Counted from the first letter of the stretch, positions 45,033 to 54,957 are shown. The stretch: DNA of 64,000 nucleotides from GCA-2720975 sp964469565 (GCA_964469565.1 CAYXZD010000005.1:135484-199483); one strand, 5' to 3'. Notes: a model not told the origin generated them from the letters alone. Made by a program: numbers and translations.

Positions 45033-45412
45033 AACCGGTGATCTTGTAGGCGACCGGTGCAAGCGCATCGGAACTCGACAGTCCCACCAGCGAGCTTCAG
45101 TATCCCCCGCCCAAAAAGTCTGGCTGTCCAAAAAGTCTGGCTGCCCAAAAAGTCTGGCTAGAGGGGAACATCACCCGCGGGAAGGATCTGCGAGCCTTGA
45201 GCTCCCAAATCATCCTCGGATCGTTTCGTGTTTCTAGTGAGCAAGCCATCCCAGCCGAGGTGCGCAGTCCATTCACCGCGAACCCCCGATTGGAGGGGCA
45301 TATCAGAGTGGTCGTTGTCCCCCGCGTTCCAATGCATTCTTCCTGACATCCACGCAGAGGCCTTGGATCGAGATCCGCAAGCCCAGGCTAATGAGGACGC
45401 GCCTCATTCACT
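45033..45412. other. 380-base gap between tRNA-Thr(TGT) and tRNA-Tyr
   Basis: Apart from the 17-bp triple repeat at 45111-45160 no feature is recognised. The gap is long for a tRNA operon, so an internal promoter is possible. Confidence 0.4.
45111..45160. repeat. three 17-bp tandem repeats upstream of tRNA-Tyr
   Basis: CCAAAAAGTCTGGCTGT, CCAAAAAGTCTGGCTGC and CCAAAAAGTCTGGCTA follow each other at 45111-45127, 45128-45144 and 45145-45160. They lie about 80-130 bases upstream of the tRNA-Tyr gene on the transcribed strand. Function unknown. Confidence 0.9.
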
Positions 45413-45488
45413 TGGAGCCAGCGGCGGGACTCGAACCCGCAACCTGCTGATTACAAATCAGCTGCTCTGCCAATTGAGCCACGCTGGC
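45413..45488 (-). tRNA. tRNA-Thr(TGT)
   Basis: The acceptor GCCAGCG (45482-45488) pairs with CGCTGGC (45417-45423), followed by discriminator T and an encoded CCA at 45413-45415. The anticodon stem GCTGA/TCAGC encloses TTTGTAA, giving TGT. It is the first gene of the tRNA-tuf group, corresponding to thrU of E. coli. Confidence 0.96.
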
Positions 45489-45650
45489 AGGGTGCCGGGC
45501 GAGGCCCCACGCCCCCATCTTCGCACCCTCAGGCGGGGGCCTGTGGGGACTCAGTTGGGGAATGGAGCGGGGTATGGTACGGCGGGCCCATGGCGCGTCA
45601 AGCGCCTAGGAGAGTTTTCGACAAAATCCTGCCGAGGGCCAGAACTTCCC

Positions 45651-46808
45651 CTAGACCTGCTCCATCTGGTCCCTGTGAAACTGCAGGGCCGCACCCACCT
45701 GCTCCATGGAATCGCCCCCATACTTGTCCAAGAACGCCTCGGCTAGGGTCAACGCCACCACCGACTCCCCAACCACGCTCGCGGCGGGCACCGAAGTCAC
45801 ATCCGACCGCTGATAGGTGGCTGGCTGGGGTTGGCCAGACTCGAAATCCACACTTGGAAGGCCCTGACGCAGGGATGGGATCGGCTTCATGGCCGCGCGC
45901 AAGACCAGGGGCTGGCCATTGCTGAGCCCGCCTTCCAGACCGCCAGCATGGTTGCTGGCCCGTCGAAAACGGGTCGCTGAGCCAGCCGGAGCAGGCAGAA
46001 TCGGGTCGTGAACCCCTGTCCCCCGGCGGCGAGCCGCCTCAAACCCTAGGCCGACTTCCACGCCCTTGATCGCAGGGATTGAAAACAGCGCTGCTCCTAG
46101 CCTAGACGTCAGGCGTTCGAGTCCGCTGGAATAGCTCCCCAGACCCGCTGGGAGCCCCAGAGCGATGACTTCGAACACCCCCCCAAGGCTGTCCCGATCT
46201 GCCTTGGCCTGGTCCACCGCTTCAGCCCAGACGCCATCCATGTCGGGATTCAGGCCCCAAAAGGGTGACTGAGCCCGCCGATTCCGGAGGGCGCCGAGGG
46301 AATCAGCATCCAAGCTCAAGGATCCAGCATCGGGGGCCCCGAGACCCCCAAGCTCCACCACGTGGGCGAATAGCTCGATCCCAAAGGCCGCCAGCACCTG
46401 GCGCGCAACCCCACCAGCGGCCACCCGGGCCGCAGTCTCCCGGGCACTGGCACGCTCCAAAACAGCCCTTGGGTCGCGGTGACCATGTTTGAGGCAACCC
46501 GCTAGGTCCGCATGTCCGGGCCGAGGGTTGCCGGGCACGGGCAGGTTTTCAATCGTGTTGTCCTTATTATGGATGGTGAATGCGAGCGGGGAGCCCAGGG
46601 TTACCCCACCCCGCAACCCGGCAATCCAGTCGGCACGATCCTGCTCGATCTTCATGCGCCCCCCACGCCCATAGCCCTTCTGACGGCGCTCCAAATCACG
46701 ATCAATCGCGGCGCAATCAAGCACGAGCCCAGAGGGCACGCCTTCCACGATGCCCACCAGGGCGGGCCCGTGGGACTCGCCTGCGCCGGTAAAGGAAAAG
46801 CGGGTCAT
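45651..46808 (-). CDS. aroC: chorismate synthase
   Basis: AroC makes chorismate from EPSP using reduced FMN, the last step of the shikimate pathway. It has 385 residues. Recognisable segments are the start MTRFSFTGAGESHGPALVGI, RRQKGYGRGGRMKIEQD (41-57) and RASARETAARVAAGGVARQV. Its ATG overlaps the stop of the response-regulator gene by four bases, an unusual partnership. Confidence 0.96.
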   Translation of the reverse strand: MTRFSFTGAGESHGPALVGIVEGVPSGLVLDCAAIDRDLERRQKGYGRGGRMKIEQDRADWIAGLRGGVTLGSPLAFTIHNKDNTIENLPVPGNPRPGHADLAGCLKHGHRDPRAVLERASARETAARVAAGGVARQVLAAFGIELFAHVVELGGLGAPDAGSLSLDADSLGALRNRRAQSPFWGLNPDMDGVWAEAVDQAKADRDSLGGVFEVIALGLPAGLGSYSSGLERLTSRLGAALFSIPAIKGVEVGLGFEAARRRGTGVHDPILPAPAGSATRFRRASNHAGGLEGGLSNGQPLVLRAAMKPIPSLRQGLPSVDFESGQPQPATYQRSDVTSVPAASVVGESVVALTLAEAFLDKYGGDSMEQVGAALQFHRDQMEQV

Positions 46809-47386
46809 GGCTGGCCGGGGGGACTGTGGGGAAGGATCTCAATCCACTCTTCGTCGGCCGACGGTGTGCTTGCCTGAGCCTCCATCCCCGCAGAGGGCAG
46901 GGGGCCCCGGCTGGGGATGGGCTCCTGCTCCAATCGGGTGAAGCATGTGTGCAGGCACTCCTCAAGATCGGATAACTCGAATGGCTTCGAGAGGGTATCG
47001 AGAACTTCAGGCAGGGCCATCAAGTGCTCCCGTAGCTCGGGGCTCAGGAAGCCGGAAACAACCAACGTTGGCGGCAAGAGCCCCTCTTCCCCCATCAGCG
47101 GGAGCTCCTCACGTGCATTCTTCGAACCCAAATCGACATCGGAAAGCATCAACTCGGGCCGCCGTTCTCGCACCGCCGCACGGGCCTCGTCAAAGGAGTG
47201 GGCCGCCCGAACACGATATCCGCGGCGTTCAAGAAACCACTGCACGAGTTCGAGAATGCGTTCGTCGTTATCCAACAGCAATAGATCGCGTCCAGCCTGC
47301 GCTTCTGACGGGGCTCCAGACCCCGGTAAGGGTCCTGGCTGTGCCCCGTCGGGCGTGGAACGATCCGTTGGATTTGAAGGGGTCAT
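46805..47386 (-). CDS. stand-alone response regulator receiver protein
   Basis: The 193-residue protein has one receiver domain (about residues 33-150) and no output domain. Receiver landmarks are the acidic pocket LLLLDND (35-41), phospho-acceptor Asp83 in LMLSDVD, Ser111 in LVVSG and Lys134 in LSKPFEL. Both flanks are Pro/Ser-rich and look disordered. No histidine kinase is nearby; its stop codon overlaps the aroC start, so the two are co-translated. Target unknown. Confidence 0.8.
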   Translation of the reverse strand: MTPSNPTDRSTPDGAQPGPLPGSGAPSEAQAGRDLLLLDNDERILELVQWFLERRGYRVRAAHSFDEARAAVRERRPELMLSDVDLGSKNAREELPLMGEEGLLPPTLVVSGFLSPELREHLMALPEVLDTLSKPFELSDLEECLHTCFTRLEQEPIPSRGPLPSAGMEAQASTPSADEEWIEILPHSPPGQP

Positions 47387-47529
47387 GGGGCACCGCGCCG
47401 CCGCAGACTACCCGATCGAACGATCCAAGCGCCAGACACAGCACCTCTCCCCACCCATGCACCCCCGCCGACCACTCCCGCCGCGTTTTACCGAGTGGCA
47501 CACCCCAGCCCAGCCCCTACCCTAGGCCC

Positions 47530-49281
47530 ATGCTTCATTCCTTGCTAACGGCCATCCTCTTGGCCCCCCTGAACCAGTCTCCGCCCCCCAACGATCCACC
47601 CGCACCCGACGCTAGGCATCAGAATCCTGGAGCAGAGGCCGACCCGGCCCAATCTCCCAGCGGACGCGGGCTTCGAGTCGCCACGGAACAAGCCCAGCAA
47701 GGTTACACGCTCATCTCCCCCCTACGCTCGACCGTCACGCGGCTTGTAGACATGCAGGGGCACGAGGTCCACCGCTGGGAGTCCGAATACACCGCTGGCA
47801 ACAGCGCCTACCTACTCGCGGATGGATCCTTACTGCGCTGCGGGAAGAACCCGGGCGGTCCCTTTTCCGGCGGTGGCGAAGGCGGCGTGATCGAGCAATT
47901 CGCCTGGGACGGTGAACTCCTCTGGACCTACCACTGCAGCGACAACGAGCGTCGCCACCATCACGACATCGAGCCCCTGCCCAATGGAAACGTGCTGGTG
48001 ATTGCCTGGGAGGGCAAGACTTCCGAGCAAGTCCTTTCCCACGGCCGTCCGGAGGGAAGTCTGCAACTCGAGCCCCAACGCTCTCCTGCAGGCGGCCCGC
48101 CCCGAGGAACCCCGGCACCCGATGCTCAGTCCACTCGGCCGGAAGACGACGCAGCACCCACCCCAGTCTATCCCCTCTGGCCCACTGTGATCCTTGAGGT
48201 ACAGCCCACCCGGCCAACAGGGGGCCAGGTGGTCTGGGAATGGCACGCATTCGATCATCTCATTCAAGACTACAACGAGAACGCAGCCCACTTCGGAATC
48301 GTCGCCGAGCACCCCGAGCGGATCGACATCAACGCCGGCATTCCCGATAAGCCGCCCAGTGCGGAGGAGCGCAAGCGTACTGCGGAGCTAGAACAGCAGA
48401 TGCGTGCGCTCGGCTACTTGGGAGGTGATGAAGACGATGGCGGTGACGGGGATGAGCCAGATATCTCCAAGGCCAAGCCCGACTGGCTCCACGTCAATGG
48501 CATCGACTACAACGCCAAGCATGATCTCATTGTTATCAGCTCCCGAACCCTCAGCGAGGTCTGGATCATCGACCATTCTACGACCACAGAACAAGCAGCG
48601 AGTAGCTCCGGCGGTCGGCACGGAATGGGAGGTGACCTGCTCTTTCGTTGGGGCAACCCGCAGAATTACGGCCGAGGCACACGGGACGATCGCACCCTTT
48701 ACGGACAACACGATCCACGTTTTGTCGAGGCCAAGGACGGGAGCTTGCACCTCACCCTCTTTAACAATGGGGACGCACGCCCCGAGCCTCGCTTCAGTTC
48801 AGTGGACGAGATTCGACTGCCCATGGTTGAAGGGAAATTCGTTCGATCGGACGACGAAGCCTTTGACGTGGGAGAACTTGTGTGGACCTACCGTGCAGCG
48901 GATCCGCCTTCGTTTTTTGCATCGTTCATTTCTGGGGCCGAACGCCTAGCCTGTGGGAACACACTGATCTGTTCTGGGGTCGATGGCCGCGCATTTGAAG
49001 TCACCCCCGAGGGAGAAATCGTGTGGGAATTCTTGCACCCCTTTGACGACACCGCCGCCGAGGACTCTCCGGGCCCTGGCTCCGGTCGCCCCCGCGCACG
49101 TTCAGGTCGGCGGGGTCCCCCACCGGGACGCCCCCTCGGCCCGCCCCCACACCCAAGGCCCGGCAGGGCGGGTGCCCCCCAGCCACGCGGACGCGGAGGC
49201 CTCGACCCCCATGCTCTGTTCAGAGTCACGCGCATCCCCATCGATGCGCCGAGTGTTAGCCGACTCAACAGCGCCGGCTGA
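47530..49281 (+). CDS. arylsulfotransferase (ASST)-like secreted protein
   Basis: The ATG at 47530 gives 583 residues with a short hydrophobic signal-like start (MLHSLLTAILLAP); an earlier in-frame ATG runs through unrelated sequence. The repeated YTLISPLRSTVTRLVDMQG, HHHDIEPLPNGNVLVI and FRWGNPQNYGRGT...YGQHDPRFVE segments match the beta-propeller of the arylsulfotransferase family. LFNNGDARPEPRFSSVDEI follows. An acidic insert (GGDEDDGGDGDEPD) lies mid-protein. Near the C terminus, about 50 residues are almost only Pro, Arg and Gly. Whether it transfers sulfate is unproven; the family is broad in planctomycetes. Confidence 0.75.
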   Translation: MLHSLLTAILLAPLNQSPPPNDPPAPDARHQNPGAEADPAQSPSGRGLRVATEQAQQGYTLISPLRSTVTRLVDMQGHEVHRWESEYTAGNSAYLLADGSLLRCGKNPGGPFSGGGEGGVIEQFAWDGELLWTYHCSDNERRHHHDIEPLPNGNVLVIAWEGKTSEQVLSHGRPEGSLQLEPQRSPAGGPPRGTPAPDAQSTRPEDDAAPTPVYPLWPTVILEVQPTRPTGGQVVWEWHAFDHLIQDYNENAAHFGIVAEHPERIDINAGIPDKPPSAEERKRTAELEQQMRALGYLGGDEDDGGDGDEPDISKAKPDWLHVNGIDYNAKHDLIVISSRTLSEVWIIDHSTTTEQAASSSGGRHGMGGDLLFRWGNPQNYGRGTRDDRTLYGQHDPRFVEAKDGSLHLTLFNNGDARPEPRFSSVDEIRLPMVEGKFVRSDDEAFDVGELVWTYRAADPPSFFASFISGAERLACGNTLICSGVDGRAFEVTPEGEIVWEFLHPFDDTAAEDSPGPGSGRPRARSGRRGPPPGRPLGPPPHPRPGRAGAPQPRGRGGLDPHALFRVTRIPIDAPSVSRLNSAG

Positions 49282-49290
49282 GGGACGACG

Positions 49291-51048
49291 TTACATCGTG
49301 AAAGTAACCGCAAGGCCGTTGGACAGGTTGGAGCCACTTCCACAGGGGCTCGACTTCTTTCCGCGATACCAGGATTGGAAATACAGGGTCGTGCCTGCAG
49401 AAATCAACCCCGAGCCCCACTTCTGATCGATGGTGTTGATCAACCCAGGCCCCATGAAAAAGGAACCTGAGGTACCCGTACCCAAAGCGGAAAAACGCTT
49501 GATGAAAGTACCGCCGACACAGAGGATTCCATCGGCCACGAAAACCGAGGCCACACCATCGCCCATGAAGTAGATTCCAAATTTATTCACGGGCATTTGA
49601 TCGGTCTGCAGGACGAGGTCATCCATGGCCATGCTGCTACTCCCCATCGCATCCAAGTTAGCTCCCTTGCCCGTCGAGTTTGCGCAACCAGCACTGGGAT
49701 CCGCGTTTCCACAGGGAGCTGATGTCGAATCACAGAAACAGTAGCGAGTTCCTGGTGGTTCACATTCATCCGGAATGCCGTTGGCATTCTTGTCTGGACT
49801 TCCCGAGGCGATGTCAATTGCATCGTCGATGCCATTAGGTTGGCAATCTAGGTAGTCGCCCTCACCGGGTTCACAGTCCGCCCCACCTAGGTCATCGTCA
49901 CTCGTGCCACCGCTGCGACTCGTTTGCATGCCCATGGACTCAGCAGCGACAATGATGCCAGGATTCTGATGGGCCAAACCTGGAGGTGGCGGGATCAACA
50001 GGTCACCAGGACTGATGGGGATACCCAGCAAAAAATCGATCGAGCCGATGATGGCCGATCCACGGCGCACGCTAAAAACAAGCAAATCGGTCCCCCCCGC
50101 TGGGAGCCAATCAAAGAGGCTCACCGAAGGCTGGTATCCGGGGACTCCGTTCTCGGCGATGATGAGCGCGTCAACATCATCCGTATCCGTCCCAAGCTCA
50201 TCCAAGCCTAGGTCTTTGGCCCGCGCGTACACACTCAAGCCGCCGCTGGGGGCACGCAGGATAATGTCCGCCCCACTCACGCCTTGGACCGCACTCGTGC
50301 CTGAGTTGGGCACCCCGGCACGTGGATCAAAAATCCTTGAATCCACGGAAAACCAGATGGGATCGGTATCGGGGGCTGCGGCCCTTCCCATATCAAAGGC
50401 ATCGATGTGATCCCCGAAGTCAAAGCTGTTGTTGGGCAAGCCCGTATCCGGAATGTTGGGCTCAGTCAGCCCGAGACCTGGGCTGACGAACCCCTGCCCC
50501 GATGGATTGAGCATCCCGTCCCCATCAATCATGACGATGTGGCGACCCGCCTGACCGGGCAAGATCGGCACAGGTGGCAAGGGCAGGGTCGTGATCAAGT
50601 CGCCGCAGATGTCACCAATTGGAGCCTCCGTTGCGATGGAAGGCCCTGGCATGGTACGACCTCGAGCGTACTCATCCACACAGAATATCAAGCGATAGTT
50701 CACCTTGGGGTCCTTAGGGAACGCCATGTCCCGTCCAAAACTCAGGGCATCCACCTCCACGCCACAAGCCGAACCCGGGGGCGAGCCCACGCACTGGTTG
50801 TAGTTCACCAAACCCAAGACCCCGCCATCGATGAGTATCTCTGGCACGCGTGCGTTGAATGCAGGCAATCCACCCTCCGCTTGCATCAGGTCGCCAGGTG
50901 TGATCGGTTGACCGCTCAGGGAATCCTTGACTCCTTGCATGGGGCCGTGCCAGTCCACCGAGAAAACCAGTGAAGTATTCTGAGCGCGAACCTCCGAGGC
51001 AAATGCGAGGCAGGCTAGCAAGACAGCAGGGCAGTAAGGATATCGCAT
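49291..51048 (-). CDS. secreted protein with dockerin-like segment, unknown function
   Basis: The ATG at 51048 gives 585 residues and a clear signal peptide (MRYPYCPAVLLACLAFASEVRA, cleavage after ARA-like site). I do not recognise the N-terminal 400 residues. Near residue 420-460 is a calcium-binding, dockerin-like stretch: NGIDDAIDIASGSPD then KNANGIPDECE. A Cys-rich segment (CFCDSTSAPCGN...GCANSTGKG) and a C-terminal module ending YFQSWYRGKK...SNLSNGLAVTFTM follow. I associate this terminal module with secreted proteins of deep-branching planctomycetes. It converges on the ASST gene with 9 bases between. Confidence 0.7.
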   Translation of the reverse strand: MRYPYCPAVLLACLAFASEVRAQNTSLVFSVDWHGPMQGVKDSLSGQPITPGDLMQAEGGLPAFNARVPEILIDGGVLGLVNYNQCVGSPPGSACGVEVDALSFGRDMAFPKDPKVNYRLIFCVDEYARGRTMPGPSIATEAPIGDICGDLITTLPLPPVPILPGQAGRHIVMIDGDGMLNPSGQGFVSPGLGLTEPNIPDTGLPNNSFDFGDHIDAFDMGRAAAPDTDPIWFSVDSRIFDPRAGVPNSGTSAVQGVSGADIILRAPSGGLSVYARAKDLGLDELGTDTDDVDALIIAENGVPGYQPSVSLFDWLPAGGTDLLVFSVRRGSAIIGSIDFLLGIPISPGDLLIPPPPGLAHQNPGIIVAAESMGMQTSRSGGTSDDDLGGADCEPGEGDYLDCQPNGIDDAIDIASGSPDKNANGIPDECEPPGTRYCFCDSTSAPCGNADPSAGCANSTGKGANLDAMGSSSMAMDDLVLQTDQMPVNKFGIYFMGDGVASVFVADGILCVGGTFIKRFSALGTGTSGSFFMGPGLINTIDQKWGSGLISAGTTLYFQSWYRGKKSSPCGSGSNLSNGLAVTFTM

Positions 51049-51255
51049 GGGTATTTGGGGGGGCGTCCAAGACTTGGCTTGTGTCCATCCTATGACCCGA
51101 CAGGGTGCCGTGCGGACGGATTCTTTGAAGCAATCCCTACCGAATGAGCCCGTGTCGGCCACAAGGGCTCGATTGTACGCCTCTCACGGGCCAACGTGCC
51201 TCATCGTGGGACTCCGGATAGGCAATGATGAGGGCATAGGGCGAACTCGAGTGCC

Positions 51256-54200
51256 CTATAGGCCTTCAGCAAGCGCCCACTCATTGCGCTTCTCAAGCAC
51301 ACCCCAGTCCCGGGGGCGCCGCTGCTGTGCGGCCGGCACTGGATCCACCGGCCACACGAATACGCGGCCAGTTTCGTCCACGCTCAAGACCCTACAGGGC
51401 CCCGGGCCTGAAGAGAGCGCCAGCTCAATCCCAGGCGCTTGGTGCCGATCAAATGAACTGAACACTTCACCATCTTCGCTGTTCAGAACCTCTACGCGCC
51501 CCCCCTGGCGTATGGCCGCCAACCATCGTCCATCAGCACTAGGCCGTGCGAGGGCCATCATCCCCATGGCCAAGCTGCCCGTGAATTCAGTCCCTGAATC
51601 CAGGTTGTGAAAGCGTGTGCGTTGTCCAAAGCGCTCATCCCAGCCCAGGACCACCCGGCTTGCGCCCAGCCACAAGAAACGGTGGTGAGCAAACTCGATC
51701 CCCTCCAGGAGGGAATCACCCGCAGGGCTAAATGTCCAGAGGTGTTGGGATCCATCCAGGAGTCCCAATTCGCCTCCATCACCGCGCCACTGCAAGTCGG
51801 CGACTCTGAGTGCGTACTCATCGTCTGCCCCAGGTGACCAGCCGAGTGGCCCATTAGACTCGCCGGTGGCCAAGTCGAGCATCCACAGCTCCCCCACACT
51901 GGAGACTACCGCCAGCAGTGTCCCCCCAGGCTCCAACGCCATGTGCGTCCAGCGCGCGCCGTCCCCTGGGCACGCCCAAACCTCTTGGACTCCCTTGAGG
52001 AAATCAATCCTCCAAGTGAGACAACCATCCTTATCGAGAACGGCTACCCGCAATGGCTCAGGGCAGACAACCATGTCCACCAATCTGGCTGGGTCCAATT
52101 GCACGCGCCCGGCGCTCTGCCACGCTTGCACGTCAAATAACTCCAGAGCCCCATCGAAACCCGCACTCAAAAGCCAACGCCCCTGCGAACCCAATCGAGT
52201 CCACTGCACACCCTTCTCATGCAGCCGCACTTGCTTGAGCTGGCGGCCTGACCGGTGCCAAGAGTCAGCAGCCTCCCCGGCTGGAGTTGCCCAGAGTCGC
52301 AGAGTCCCACCGTCGTCAGTCGTCAGGGCAAAGTCGTCGTCAGGCAAGAACGAAGCCCACCGGATGGGTTCGTGTCCGCTCGAGAATGAATACACATGGG
52401 GCATCTTGCCCACGTTCCAGAGGTGGGCCCGATAGCCCTGGGTCGCACTGATCAAAGTGCGGCCACCCTCTGCCCAACGCAGATGCAAGGGCAGCATCTG
52501 CGAGCGGCAGACCTTGAGAGCACGCCCCGTTCGTGCATCCCAGAGACGTACCGTGCGATCTTGGGATGCGCTGGCAAGCACGCCTCGATCCTGGCTCCAT
52601 GCTAGGTCGCTGACCCGGCCCATATGCCCCTGTAGGAAGCGCACGTTTCCCGTATTCAAGTCCCAAAGATGCACACCTGACGCCTGATCAAGATTGGTGC
52701 CCGTCGCCAAGGAATCACCCGTTGGGGAAAAAGCTGCGCAATAAACGGGACCTGGGTGATCCAACGGCTCACCGTCGGGCATGCCCTCATCACTCAAGCT
52801 CCAAAGGCGCACCCTACCGTCCTCACCCGCGCTGGCCAGGCGCCTCCCGTCTGGCGCCCAGCCGGCCCAGTTCACACTCGCGTCCTGGCCCTCTCCATGC
52901 AGGATGCTGAATCGCTCGCGATTCAGCACGACGTCAAACACCCGGACAAGCGGAGATCGGCAGCGAGGCGGAGCTTCCGATGCGGCTCCACTGATCAAGA
53001 GGTGTCTGCCATCGGGAGAATAGGCTAGGTGAGAAGCTCCGAGGGCAGGGCCCTCGATACGCATTAAGAGGTTTGCTTTCGGGAATCCATAGCGCAGGGT
53101 CTCTCCACTCGCGAGTTGAACTGCGAACTCCATGCCGCCCGGAGCAAACTCAAGGTCGAGAATCGTGGACAAAAGCCCGCTCGCGCCTGCTCCTGGCGAG
53201 TACTCAAAGAGTTGAACACCACTTGCCAGATCGAGCCCCACAAGACGACCATCCTCTCCACCCGCGACAACCACTCGACCGCTGGGGTGCACAGCCAATG
53301 ACCGCACTGCAACTCCAGGCCATTCGAGCAGTGTTTTTCCCTCACGACTGGACAGATTCCAACTTTGCAGGATTCCGGTTGGCGCTTGACCAGCCTGCGC
53401 CAGCACAGTCATTGCTCCAAGCACTGTTCCTGCTTGAGGACCCTCTTCAATCGAGGCGGCATCCCAAAACCGCAGGCCCCGTTTACGGTCCAGCACCCCT
53501 TTCAATTGACAATTCTCGAGAGGTCCGAACAAGACCGAGCGCCCGAGGTGATCGTCGAGACGGCGTGCGGCTTCCAACCCCAGCAACATCGCAAGGTCCG
53601 GACTCTCGTCGGTCAACTCACTAGCGCGCGTGGTGAATTGCCTGCCATGGGCACGATCCAAGGCGCGTTCCTTATCCGCAAGGAGCTGCAAGGCCACCAC
53701 CAGGCCAACCGTGAGGGAAATCAGCGTCACGCTGATGGCCGCAGCGACCGCCGGCTGCCGTCTCCCCCAGCGCATCAGCCGCAGCCACACACCCGCTGGT
53801 CTCGCGTGCACCGGCTCGAATTCCCGCATGCGGCGCAGGTCCTCGGCCAAGTCCAACGCAGTCTGATAGCGCCGATGAGGATCACGTTCGAGCGCCGTTC
53901 CTAGGACGGCTCGCATGTCCTCGCCCAAACTAGGGTTGAGCTCGCAGACATCAGGCAACACGTCGTTCAGAATCGAGGTCTGCAACACATAGCGGCTTTC
54001 CCCCTCAAAGGGACGCTCACCACTCAAGCACTCAAACATGCTCACCCCGAGTGCATAAACGTCCACACGCCGATCGATGAGCTCATCGTCGCCGAGCAGC
54101 TGCTCGGGTGCCATGTAGTGTGGCGTCCCTAGAAGGTCGCCCGATGCGGTCAAGTCTTCAGTACTTTGCAGGTCTTGCGCTAGTCCAAAATCAAGCAGCA

Positions 54201-54957
54201 CGGGCGCACCGTCAGGAGTCACAATGAGGTTGCCGGGTTTGATGTCTCGGTGAACGAGGTTGGCCTCGTGCGCGGCGTGCAATGCCCTGGCAGCCCGTTC
54301 GAAAAACAACAGGCAGCGGTTCTGCTCCTGCCGATTGGCGGGCACCCAGGGAATGCCGGTCAGGGATTCACTGTGTTCCCTAGCGCGTTTCGCCTCGACC
54401 AGGCTGCGTGCTAGGTCTTTGCCGGGGATGAACTGCATGGCGATGTAGGGCTGGTCACCCTCCACGTCGGCTTCCAGTACCGAACAGATTCCCGGGTGGG
54501 CGAGGCGAGCGACACTCTCGGCTTCTCGCCGCAGGCGTTGGCGGCGCTCTTCAGTGATGAAGAGCCCATTGAGCAACTTCAGCGCCACGCGACGTTGGAT
54601 ACGATTGTCCGCGGCCAACCAAACGCTCCCCTGGCCGCCGCTCCCCAATTCCCGAATGAGGCTATAGGAACCGAGCCGTTGCTCGTCCGCCGTGGGATCG
54701 GCTGCCTCGGAGGTTCGGATCTCCTGCTCGGATTCTGCGAGTCCCGGTGCCGAGCTGCGCAGCCTCTCCTGCCGCAGGTACTCCTCAGCCACAATGCTCT
54801 CGTGACCAGGGAATTGTCTCAGGTAACTGCCTAGGCCCGGATCGCGACCGGACATCACGTCATCCATGTAGGCCGACACAAAGTCGAAGACCACCGCAAG
54901 GTCAGGGTCTGCGTAGTCTCGGCCGGGAGGCTGCTTGGATGGATCTCTGGGAGTCAT
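51256..54957 (-). CDS. membrane Ser/Thr protein kinase with WD40 repeats
   Basis: With Met at 54957 the protein has 1233 residues; Met at 54999 is an alternative. An N-terminal segment precedes a complete kinase domain: Gly loop ELGSGGQGSVWL, catalytic Lys127 in VALKLL, HRDIKPGN with Asp238, DFG with Asp256, and APE in YMAPEQLL. One transmembrane helix lies near 404-425. The rest is a long beta-propeller region with WD40 units such as RVSDLAWSQDRGVLASASQD. This layout is common in planctomycetes, often beside an ECF sigma factor, and one is divergently encoded here. Confidence 0.9.
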   Translation of the reverse strand: MTPRDPSKQPPGRDYADPDLAVVFDFVSAYMDDVMSGRDPGLGSYLRQFPGHESIVAEEYLRQERLRSSAPGLAESEQEIRTSEAADPTADEQRLGSYSLIRELGSGGQGSVWLAADNRIQRRVALKLLNGLFITEERRQRLRREAESVARLAHPGICSVLEADVEGDQPYIAMQFIPGKDLARSLVEAKRAREHSESLTGIPWVPANRQEQNRCLLFFERAARALHAAHEANLVHRDIKPGNLIVTPDGAPVLLDFGLAQDLQSTEDLTASGDLLGTPHYMAPEQLLGDDELIDRRVDVYALGVSMFECLSGERPFEGESRYVLQTSILNDVLPDVCELNPSLGEDMRAVLGTALERDPHRRYQTALDLAEDLRRMREFEPVHARPAGVWLRLMRWGRRQPAVAAAISVTLISLTVGLVVALQLLADKERALDRAHGRQFTTRASELTDESPDLAMLLGLEAARRLDDHLGRSVLFGPLENCQLKGVLDRKRGLRFWDAASIEEGPQAGTVLGAMTVLAQAGQAPTGILQSWNLSSREGKTLLEWPGVAVRSLAVHPSGRVVVAGGEDGRLVGLDLASGVQLFEYSPGAGASGLLSTILDLEFAPGGMEFAVQLASGETLRYGFPKANLLMRIEGPALGASHLAYSPDGRHLLISGAASEAPPRCRSPLVRVFDVVLNRERFSILHGEGQDASVNWAGWAPDGRRLASAGEDGRVRLWSLSDEGMPDGEPLDHPGPVYCAAFSPTGDSLATGTNLDQASGVHLWDLNTGNVRFLQGHMGRVSDLAWSQDRGVLASASQDRTVRLWDARTGRALKVCRSQMLPLHLRWAEGGRTLISATQGYRAHLWNVGKMPHVYSFSSGHEPIRWASFLPDDDFALTTDDGGTLRLWATPAGEAADSWHRSGRQLKQVRLHEKGVQWTRLGSQGRWLLSAGFDGALELFDVQAWQSAGRVQLDPARLVDMVVCPEPLRVAVLDKDGCLTWRIDFLKGVQEVWACPGDGARWTHMALEPGGTLLAVVSSVGELWMLDLATGESNGPLGWSPGADDEYALRVADLQWRGDGGELGLLDGSQHLWTFSPAGDSLLEGIEFAHHRFLWLGASRVVLGWDERFGQRTRFHNLDSGTEFTGSLAMGMMALARPSADGRWLAAIRQGGRVEVLNSEDGEVFSSFDRHQAPGIELALSSGPGPCRVLSVDETGRVFVWPVDPVPAAQQRRPRDWGVLEKRNEWALAEGL

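Noticed and set aside
46945..47529. N-terminal 195 codons of the long frame leading into the ASST-like gene
   Set aside because: They run antisense to the response regulator and lack any signal peptide; the ATG at 47530 with a hydrophobic start is preferred.
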